NCBI GenBank assembly: GCA_964510225.1
Contig: CAZEAN010000219.1
Location: forward strand, 1 to 5,804
Origin: CAZEAN01 sp964510225
Lineage (GTDB): Bacteria; Planctomycetota; Planctomycetia; Isosphaerales; Isosphaeraceae
DNA: 5,804 nucleotides
Reading direction: 5' to 3'
Below the pieces are notes generated by a model. That model had not been told where the DNA came from. It saw only the letters and a list, made by a program, of their open reading frames with translations, and made no database searches. The translations under genes were made by a program, and so were the position numbers. The stretch's first letter is position 1, and the number at the start of each line of letters is the position of its first letter. Below, in pieces: positions 1 to 5,804 of the stretch.

Positions 1-3000
1 CCGTCGTCAGGAGATCGACCCCGAAGAAGTAGGCAACGTGGGTACAACGATTACCCCCGGTGGAGAGATTACTATTCCAGGGACTCCCCCTCCCTTGGTT
101 ACTGGAGAGCAGTTCCTCAGCGGGCCCTATTTCTTCATCAATGTCGGCGGAGATCCCTTGGATTCAAGGGACGACGCGACCCTGACTTTCCTGGATTCGT
201 ACTCAATCCAGGGTGATTTCCAGATCATTGCTTCCCTGCTGGGCGGGTTGGAGCTTGTCGCCAACGGGAGAGCCGGTATCGCACTCACCGGCGCTGAGAA
301 TATTTTTGAGGCTGACACCCAAGGGGTCTTCCGACTGACCGCGGATGGGATTGTCGGAACTCTGGCGATGGATGCCGACTTTGACATCCCGGGTGTATCC
401 ATTGACGGGGAATCGTTCCTCGGAATCAATACGACGGACACCGACGAAACCGTAACGTTGGTCTCCACAGACGGATCGGTCGAAACGCGTGTTCTCGACG
501 CGCGGACGGCCGAGGCGATCATCTTTGGCGTGCTCGATGTACTGAACCTGGAGCTTGCGGGCGCGTTCAGTATCCTCGCTGCGAACGGAGACCTCTGGTT
601 TACGATCGACGGCAACATCGAGTTTTTCGACATCGCCGAGCTACCGATCCGAGAGACGGCCGTGATCGATGTCGGCGGTGACGTCGGGTTCAGCCTCGGC
701 TCAAACCTGAGCCAGGGCCAGCGGGTCAACTTTGGCGTTCCCGGTATCTTCGACGCCTCAGCGTTCGTGCGACTGAATCTCGATACAGCCAACGACATCG
801 CTGAGTTCCGCGTCGAAGACTTGGAATTAGAACTCTTCGAGAGTATTGATTTTGAGGGAGAAGGTCGGATTCGGGGCTTCCGCGATCCGCTGACCGGAGA
901 GAACTTCTTAAGACTAACCGGAGCGTTCGATTCAGATTTCTATGACGTTGGTTCACTCGATGCTGTGGGTTGGTACGACAGCCGAGGTTATGTGGATGTC
1001 CGACTTGATGGAGGCCTCCGTCTTGGGAGCAGTAACTTTGGGATTCAAGGGGACGCCAACTTTTTCCTCCGACGCAACGAGTTCACGCCATTGGACTTCG
1101 ACGGGGATGGCCGAGTCCGTGTCCGAGCATTTGGTGTGGACGTCGGGGGTGTAGATCTAAACGTTGATTACGACACAGCGAGTGGCAAGATTGAGGTCAA
1201 GGCAAAGGTATCGGTCGGGGTCTCTCCGTTCAAGGTATCGAAGACGGTTGCATTTACACTTGGATTCTTGAAGGCCGGGGCCGAAGCTGCACCAAGCCTG
1301 GCTGATCGCGACCTCGACGGGAATTTGACCCTCAATGTCGGAGATCGAGGTGGCCTTCGGAACGTTGGTGTCGGTGAATCCGACGAGGCGTACTCGATCG
1401 AGTCTCTCGGACCAGGCTTCGAACGCGGCGAAAACATCCGAGTCCGGGCCTTCGGTGCGACCCAGTACTTCGAAGACGTCACGTTCATTCAAGGCAGCTT
1501 CGGTGACGGTCGAGACGAGGTTCGGATCGACGAGTCGGTCGGCTCGTTCGGGACGGTGACGATGAATCTTGACGGCGGTTCAAACAATGATCAGCTCGTC
1601 AACGACTCAGTGGCACGGGCATCCCTTCTTGGCGGTAGTGGAAATGACATCCTGATCAGTGGACCGGGTAGTGACTTACTCTCTGGTGGTCCTGGGAGAG
1701 ATGAATTGGTGGGTGGCCCGGGAGCTGATTCTGTCTACGGCGGATCGGGAGATGACCTCCTCGGTTGGTCGGCAGGAGACGGGGTCGACAGCGTCCTTAA
1801 CGGCCAAGGTGGGCGCGATACACTCTCTATCCTTGGGAGCCCCCAAAGCGAGGAAGTCACACTGACAATGACTGGAGGAAGATTCTCGGTTCGAGTCGAA
1901 AATGGCTCGATCGCTACGGTTCGGCCTTCAAATACCGAGAGTGTCGAGATTCGGGCCGGTGCGGGAGCGGACACCATTCGACTTCCAGACTTCTCGCTTG
2001 CAGGAAATCCAGAAGTCTGGATTTCATTAGGATCGATTCCCTCGGGAGTGACACAGGGCGACGACACTATTGATATCGACTCAGCGGACGATGGTGCGAT
2101 CGACCGCGTGATTCTGACTGGCGGCTCGGGTGTGGACGAGTTTGGGATCTCATCCGACGGTACTGGCGTCCGTGTCATTCACTCAGAGGGTGGGAATCTC
2201 TTCGTCGGAGACACGACTCCTGGTCGCGACATCCTCCGGATCGAAGGGCAAGGTGGTGCTGATGTGTTCGAGGTCCTAGGTCCCCATGGTACCAAGGGGA
2301 AGAACTCTCCCGGCGCTCGTCTCGCCCTCGAACTCAACGGCCAAGAGGGCAATGATGTCTTCCGGGTTCCAGTCGGCTCGGCGGATTTTGAAGGTGGATC
2401 TGGGTTCGACACGGCGGTATTCACGGTGATGGAAGGCGGGCCAACCAACCTCATCCTCACCGATGAAGTAATTACGAACGATACCAATTCCTCAGAGTAT
2501 GCTGGTCTGGTTGAGGCAGTCAGTGTGGATATTGACACAGATGCTTCGCTGATTGTGCGGTCCACTCTGGAAACGACAACACGCATCGAACAACAGGCCG
2601 GCACACTCGAAATTGAATCCACGGTTGGTCCGCTCGAAATCTCCTTTGATGGGAGTGCGGAGAATGCGATCCATGCCTCGGTCCGTACGAATAATGGCCG
2701 AGTTCGACTGACGGGGGGAGCGTCAGCCGAAACGGTTCAGGTCGGCGACGGTGATCTTTCTCTCGTTGGCAACATCGAAGTATCTAACGTCGACACGCTC
2801 GTGTACGACAATTCACGCGATGGTCTCGGACGCAACATCGCTTTGGACGGTACGATGCTGAGGGGTCTCGGTGAGAGTGGTGAGTTGACTCACGATACCG
2901 TCCAAAAGATTCTGCTACGACTAGGCTTCGGTAATGACGACGTAGCCGTCCTGCTTTCTTCGGCAGCGGTAAGTCTCGACCCTGCCGCGGGAGATGACTC

Positions 3001-5804
3001 GGTAGCTGTGACACTCCAAGGTGAGGCGAGTCATCTTGGTCTCTTAGACCCATCACTGCCTGCGTTTACTTCGTCTGGAGTAGAAACGATCCGCTTTGTC
3101 AACGCAGGAGATTCATTAGCGAGCGATTGGGAATACCATGACGCTCTCTTGAGTAGCGGTGAGGTAGTTGTACTCGATCACTCCGATGGTGGTGTACTGG
3201 ATGCTACTTTAGGTGAGGCTAACGGTGATACACTAAGAGTGTTGCGTACTCTTCAGGAAGCATCGATCCGAGTACGTGGTGATGCCAACGTCATCACGAT
3301 CGGTGGCAATCGTGGGTTAGCTCTCTTTACCCTCGACGACATCGAGACCGATCTCGCACTCACTGGAGATCGCGATACAAACAGTTTGTTCATCGACGAC
3401 ACGAGGAGTCCGTCTGATCTAGGAGCAGCTCGCGAACGTCTATTTGACACCGGTGCAGTGAGCGGGCCGGGAGCCAACGGTGTATTGACCTACGACCCGA
3501 GATCGTTCGAATCGATTGAAATATCCCTCGGCTTTGCCAACGATCTGGCGACTTTCATTAACTCAGAAGCAATTGATCTGATCAACGGAGGACATGGTGA
3601 CGACCATCTTATCCTCTCGGGAACATCCGGCGCACTCAACGTCCGCGGTGGTCATGGTGCCGACATCGTCACCCTCCTCGAAAGTTCTGGTTCAGTTACC
3701 TTCGATGGGGGTTCAGGGGCAGACCTCGGTCATATTGATCGCTCTGCCGGTGTGGTGAATCTGTTTGGAGCCCTTACCGACTCCAACCTCTCGCTCGATG
3801 GGATGGCGGAGTTCACCCACACAGGCCTGGAACAACTCACGGTGACCCTCGGGGCTGGTAACGATACCTTCACGATCGACAATGGGACCTCCGGTACAGC
3901 GTTCGAAATGTTTGGGGGCACGGGAGATGATTCGACCACGATCACGGCACTGGCAGGCCCGACCGGATCCTACCTCGTCGATGGCCAGGTTGGCGAAGAT
4001 AAAATCATTCTGGTCATCCCCGGTCAACCGACCAAGGATCAGTTTGTTTCTCTCGCTCCCACGGTAGAAGAGTTAGTCATCGAGAACCGAACCAACGGTA
4101 CAGCCGTGGATTGGGAGTCGGCGGGAACGCTCCTTCGTGGTAACGGTATTCCTGTGGTGGACACTCAAGGGGCCGACCGTCTGTCGATCAGGGGAGGAAC
4201 GTCCCCCGACGACACTCTTCGAGTTACCACATCACTCACAGATGCTGACGCTGAGATTCGGGTTGCCGGAAACAGCGTCGAGCTGTTCGAAGGGCTTGAT
4301 GTGCTCGATTTCGTATCCTCGAGAGCAGACTTCAAGATCGACGTCGCTGTCGACGGGCTGGCGGACGTCCACGAGGTCGCGGCCACCACGGACGGGAGGT
4401 TCGCGTTCGTGTCCGGGAGTCAATCCGGCCTAACGATGGTCCGACGCGACGGGCAGAGCCTCACCCTCGTCGCGCGTCTGACCATCCCGGAACTCGACGC
4501 GGTCCGAGCGCTCGCTATCGCTGACGACGCCGCGCATCTCTACGTCCAGGCAGCCACAGCCGAGGGCACCGAGAACCTCCTCCTTTTTGAGTTCAACGAG
4601 GCGGGAGCGGGATTGGTCCGCACGATCGAGATCGGGGCCCAGGCGTCCCAAATCCTGGTCACTCCCGACGGCCGTGACGTGATTGTGCTGAGCGAATCCG
4701 CGGGGCGGCTTTACGACTACTCTCGAGATCTGGCTTCGGGGCGACTTACTCTCTTGCAGCAGATTTCGGGCAATTTCGGCGGCGAGATGGCTCTGGACAA
4801 CGCTGGGGCCCGACTGGCCGTGGAGACGCTCGGGCCGGAAGCGGTCCGACTCTTCCGGCGGGACCTGAATTCCAGTTGGGCACCGCTCGAAGAGCTAACC
4901 ACGTTACACGACAACCCACCGATCTTGGGGACGTTTGTCCGAGGAAGCATTGCGTTCTCCGAGGTGACCGACGACGAGCAGACCCTGATCACCCTCGAAC
5001 AGTATCGATACCGTGACCCGTCGAACGACTTCCAGTACTCCTACGACCGGGAGCTGCGGTTCTACCCGCTCGCGAGCGAATTCAACGGCACCGTCGCTCG
5101 CGGCCCGAAGGTGATTGACCTGAACGACGGTGACCCGGTGACGGACTTCGCCCCTGGACCCTTCAGACGGTTTGACTATGACGCCGAGACTGGGTGGCTG
5201 GCAACCCTTAACACGGCGGGGACAAAGCTCCTCTCATACCGCTACCATGCGGACACTGATAGGTTCGAGCGGGTGGACTCGACCGCGTTGGATGCCCCGG
5301 TCTCCGAGATCGCGGTCGGTGACTTCTTCACTATTACGCTCTTCGGCCAGACTAGCACGGTCAGGCCAATCGCGCTACTGAGCCGGAGCCAGGACAAGTT
5401 GGCTATGTTCTACCAGGACCCTGAGGGGACACTGTATGACGGCCAGTTCATTGCGAGACCTGGCCTTGGTGATCGGATCGAATACCTCCCGAATCCAGCT
5501 GGGGGCGACTTCGGATACTTCCTAACGACCCAAGGCGGCCGTTGGAAAGCGTTGAACGTCTTCGGGGTATACTTCGAGCCTACGCTGGCCCCGATCTTCA
5601 ACGGGGCGCCCCTGTCTCCGTCGTTCGACGTGCTGGCCATTGGGGTCAACCCTGCGGACGTGGATGCCGGAGCGAACACCAGCATCTTCTGGGCGGTCGT
5701 CCGGGAAGGGGGCCGGAATTACGTCCGAGTTTTCACGGTCCGACCCCAAACCGGCACATCACAGCTGCGGATCGGCGAGTTGAGCGGGATCGCCGGGAGG
5801 AGCG
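1..5804 (+). CDS. Giant multidomain surface protein with RTX-like repeats and beta-propeller, partial at both ends
   Basis: Codons begin at base 2 and run without a stop to base 5803 (1934 residues), and the frame is open at both edges, so start site, signal peptide and C-terminus are unseen. The order is: Pro-rich linker, beta-repeat region, five RTX nonapeptides, a long tract of degenerate GxGxD repeats, then propeller blades. My translation contains no cysteine and only 16 lysines; Asp, Glu, Gly, Thr and Ser are abundant, as is typical of exported calcium-binding repeat proteins. No transmembrane segment or catalytic motif was recognised. RTX nonapeptides bind Ca2+ and fold outside the cell, usually after type I secretion; that this protein leaves the cell is inferred from them. 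An adhesin, matrix or surface-scaffold role is the best guess. Open reading frames on the other strand and in other frames across the window are shadows of this gene. That it is one coding region is near certain; the function is not. Confidence 0.95.
35..109 (+). other. Pro/Thr/Gly-rich interdomain linker
   Basis: Residues about 12-36 are dominated by Gly, Thr, Pro and Ile, including a PGTPPP stretch, with few charged residues. This looks like a flexible connector between an unseen upstream domain and the beta-repeat region that begins around the GPYFF motif at residues 41-45. Its presence suggests the protein has at least one further domain upstream of the window. The boundaries are approximate. 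Confidence 0.5.
110..1291 (+). other. N-terminal beta-strand repeat region of giant-protein type
   Basis: Residues about 37-430 consist of alternating hydrophobic/polar stretches broken by Gly, Asp and Asn turns. Motifs seen include GPYFFINVGG (41-50), ADGIVGTL (114-121), IPGVSIDG (129-136) and GINTT (141-145). The order 'GPY..., G-F-x-I, dG-x-x-G-x-L, pGVs-x-x-G, x-I-N-T-T' matches, from memory, a repeat unit recurring in very large bacterial extracellular proteins. I could not run a profile search, so the family is unnamed here. Later strands (about 180-360) look like further, more diverged units, for example ELAGAFSI followed by GDLWFTIDG, and LTGAFDSDFYDVG. The end of the region carries two DxDxDG loops nearby and a lysine cluster. 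No catalytic residues were recognised; a structural or adhesive role is likely. Confidence 0.5.
1094..1111 (+). other. DxDxDG-type putative Ca2+-binding loop (residues 365-370)
   Basis: Residues 365-370 read DFDGDG, followed by RVRV. The Asp-x-Asp-x-Asp-Gly spacing is the liganding core shared by EF-hand, dockerin and thrombospondin type-3 calcium loops. No flanking helices typical of a complete EF-hand are apparent, so this is read as an isolated calcium loop within beta structure. Calcium binding is inferred from the motif only. Confidence 0.45.
1304..1321 (+). other. DxDxDG-type putative Ca2+-binding loop (residues 435-440)
   Basis: Residues 435-440 read DRDLDG, followed by NLTLNVGD. This is a second Asp-x-Asp-x-Asp-Gly core, 70 residues after the first, at the junction between the N-terminal beta region and the segment leading to the RTX repeats. 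Such loops often stiffen interdomain junctions by binding calcium. Function is inferred from spacing alone. Confidence 0.5.
1574..1765 (+). repeat. RTX (haemolysin-type) calcium-binding nonapeptide array
   Basis: Five consecutive nonapeptides occupy residues 544-588: GGSGNDILI, SGPGSDLLS, GGPGRDELV, GGPGADSVY and GGSGDDLLG. All fit the consensus GGxGxDxUx (U = large hydrophobic), with one Gly-to-Ser change at the first position of the second copy. An outlying degenerate copy, GGSNNDQLV, lies at residues 525-533, separated by an 11-residue spacer. In the known family the GGxGxD turns bind Ca2+ and the array winds into a parallel beta-roll that folds outside the cell. Five copies are close to the smallest roll expected to be stable. 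The array is internal rather than near the C-terminus as in classical RTX toxins, pointing to a surface or adhesin-type protein. This is the clearest motif in the window. Confidence 0.93.
1953..2422 (+). repeat. Degenerate GxGxD repeat tract following the RTX array
   Basis: Residues about 652-807 contain spaced single RTX-like turns rather than a tandem array: AGAGADTIRL (652-661), GDDTIDI (686-692), GGSGVDEFG (707-715), GQGGADVFEV (749-758), GQEGNDVFRV (780-789) and GGSGFDTAVF (798-807). Each is a Gly-rich turn, one or two acidic residues, then a short hydrophobic beta-strand, separated by 12-35 residues of other beta-like sequence. This is typical of proteins in which RTX-like turns alternate with longer strands. 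Calcium affinity of isolated degenerate turns is uncertain; the role is probably structural. Confidence 0.7.
1984..2025. repeat. Two overlapping perfect inverted repeats inside the coding sequence
   Basis: The arm 1984-1994 (TCCAGACTTCT) is perfectly complementary to 2011-2021 (AGAAGTCTGGA), with a 16-base loop. The downstream arm also lies within a second palindrome, 2004-2013 (GAAATCCAGA) against 2016-2025 (TCTGGATTTC), separated by two bases. In RNA the second would form a 9-bp stem with a 4-base loop. Because both use bases 2011-2021, the two hairpins are mutually exclusive. No U-tract follows, so this is not an obvious terminator. It encodes ordinary beta-repeat sequence (around LAGNPEVWISLGS). 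Function is unknown; chance is possible. Confidence 0.6.
2423..2791 (+). other. Beta-rich connector without clear GxGxD motifs
   Basis: Residues about 808-930 contain Val/Ile/Leu-rich alternating strands and few Gly-Asp turns. Examples are the segments VEAVSVDIDTDASLIV and GTLEIESTVGPLEISFDG, with regularly spaced short strands that suggest a beta-helix-like or stacked-strand fold. A GGASAETVQVGDGDL stretch near its end leads into the next repeat module. No family was recognised and no catalytic motif seen. It is continuous with its neighbours in the same frame. Confidence 0.4.
2792..3016 (+). repeat. Large beta-repeat module, copy A
   Basis: Residues 931-1005. The module starts with a DTLVYDNSRDG strand-and-turn, continues through LRGLGESGELTHD, and then has an amphipathic strand leading into LGFGNDDVAV (974-983) and a second turn, AAGDDSVAVTL (995-1005). 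The order '[D]xLxxDxS - variable - GxLTxD - strand - LGxGND - strand - GDDxVxV' recurs in copies B and C. It resembles, from memory, repeats in planctomycete-type giant proteins. Copies share only scattered positions, so this is an old duplication. Function is presumably structural, with Ca2+-dependent turns possible. Confidence 0.55.
3083..3178 (+). repeat. DWE-containing submodule, first copy
   Basis: Residues about 1028-1059 begin with ETIRF, pass through AGDSLASDWEYHDALLSSG and end in a VVVLD strand. It parallels a segment about 328 residues downstream (residues 1356-1387), where EELVI is followed by NGTAVDWESAGTLLRG and IPVVD. The shared elements are E-x-hydrophobic-x-hydrophobic, a spacer, invariant DWE, a small/LL pair followed by Gly, and a short beta strand ending in Asp. 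I infer a diverged internal repeat of unknown function. Confidence 0.4.
3377..3676 (+). repeat. Large beta-repeat module, copy B
   Basis: Residues 1126-1225. The module opens with TNSLFIDDTRSPSD, has a longer insert, then GVLTYDPRSFESIEISLGF and AND (ending at 1181), and then two good RTX-like turns: GGHGDDHLIL (1196-1205) and GGHGADIVTL (1216-1225). Compared with copy A it carries the same DxS/DxT opening, LTxD/LTYD strand and LGFxND turn, but has a clearer pair of GGxGxD turns at the end. The GGHG form places His where most RTX turns have Ser, Ala or Asn. A calcium-stabilised structural role is likely. Confidence 0.6.
3704..3946 (+). repeat. Large beta-repeat module, copy C
   Basis: Residues 1235-1315. 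The module starts at the turn GGSGADLGHIDRSAG (1236-1250), then has a strand pair ending in AEFTHTGLEQLTVTLGAGND, with the GAGNDTFTID turn at 1284-1293, and a final turn GGTGDDSTTI (1305-1314). The core '[ST]xLExLxVxLGxGND-TF' is the closest of the three copies to the general giant-protein repeat as I remember it. Together with copies A and B it shows that residues about 930-1320 arose by duplication of a roughly 80-100-residue unit. Confidence 0.6.
4067..4162 (+). repeat. DWE-containing submodule, second copy
   Basis: Residues about 1356-1387. EELVIENRTNGTAVDWES is followed by AGTLLRGNGIPVVD. It matches the first copy in its opening E-x-hydrophobic strand, the DWE triplet, a following LL pair and a closing strand ending in Asp. 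Just downstream, TQGADRLSIRGG and TSPDDTLRV look like decayed GxxDxL turns, the last RTX-like elements before the propeller region. Confidence 0.4.
4343..5803 (+). other. Beta-propeller region, YncE/lactonase-like blades, truncated at window end
   Basis: From about residue 1448 the sequence changes character. Blade-like units follow the pattern 'strand - D/PDG turn - hydrophobic strand - small residues - strand - aromatic/charged strand - G-x-L - strand'. The best are TTDGRFAFVSG (1462-1472), ADDAAHLYVQA (1507-1517), TPDGRDVIVLSESAGRLYDY (1554-1573) followed by ASGRLTLLQQI (1578-1588), NAGARLAVET (1600-1609), and later units near 1650-1690, 1724-1760, 1770-1815, 1823-1850 and 1873-1934. The PDGR-strand-D-x-ASGRLTLL form is characteristic of the lactonase/YncE-like seven-bladed propeller families. 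No lactonase active site is claimed; propellers in giant surface proteins commonly act as binding or structural units. More tyrosine and tryptophan occur here than upstream, and local GC is higher. Confidence 0.72.

Noticed and set aside
698..713. GC-rich hairpin GGCTCA-AACC-TGAGCC as a terminator
   Set aside because: The stem is only 6 bp, lies mid-gene and is not followed by a T-run.
127..798. 223-codon open frame on the minus strand
   Set aside because: It lies wholly antisense to the well-supported + strand frame, its translation is Ser/Arg/Pro-rich with no recognisable motif, and it has no evident ribosome binding site. It is a shadow of the acidic, Asp- and Gly-rich coding strand.
1094..1321. 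Dockerin or EF-hand pair from the two DxDxDG loops
   Set aside because: The loops are 70 residues apart and lack the helix and spacing of a dockerin or paired EF-hand; they are better read as isolated calcium loops.
1735..2622. Two back-to-back 147-codon minus-strand frames
   Set aside because: Both are antisense to the RTX and GxGxD tract; their Ser/Pro-rich translations are what the complement of repetitive Gly-Asp-Val codons yields. No domain was recognised.
4137..4433. 98-codon plus-strand frame in another phase near the composition step
   Set aside because: I considered it as a separate gene at a possible domain junction. The main frame continues uninterrupted through it with recognisable RTX-like and propeller sequence, while this translation shows no motif.
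4343..5803. Functional 6-phosphogluconolactonase or other enzyme
   Set aside because: Only blade-type similarity is visible; no active-site pattern was recognised and the blades sit inside a giant repeat protein, so an enzyme call is not supported.

Overview
The whole 5.8 kb window lies inside one protein-coding gene. Reading the + strand from base 2 gives 1934 consecutive sense codons with no stop, and the frame is still open at both window edges. Neither the start nor the end of the gene is visible. I found no second gene, RNA gene, mobile element, CRISPR array, promoter or terminator. Residue numbers below count from the first complete codon (residue n occupies bases 3n-1 to 3n+1).

The product is a giant, acidic, cysteine-free, lysine-poor protein built almost entirely of predicted beta structure. 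From N to C terminus it shows: (1) a Pro/Thr/Gly linker (about residues 12-36); (2) a beta-repeat region (about 37-430) resembling repeats I recall from giant extracellular bacterial proteins, with a lysine cluster and two DxDxDG calcium-type loops near its end; (3) a run of five tandem RTX (haemolysin-type) calcium-binding nonapeptides (544-588); (4) about 850 residues of degenerate GxGxD/GND repeats, including at least three diverged copies of a larger module; (5) from about residue 1448 to the window end, a beta-propeller region with YncE/lactonase-like blades. The likely job is an exported cell-surface or matrix protein for adhesion, scaffolding or cell-cell contact. That job is inferred from architecture; no enzyme active site was recognised.

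The organism is not identified by any marker gene. Mixed GC (about 48-72% by line in hand counts), a very large gene, and the combination of RTX-like repeats with beta-strand repeats and propeller blades fit Planctomycetota or a similar environmental bacterium with giant surface proteins. This is a moderate-to-weak inference.

Most noteworthy are a base-composition step near base 4320-4440 that coincides with the switch from RTX-like repeats to propeller, an internally duplicated module, nine blade-like segments where one propeller usually has six to eight, the lysine distribution, and two overlapping, mutually exclusive perfect inverted repeats inside the coding sequence (1984-2025).
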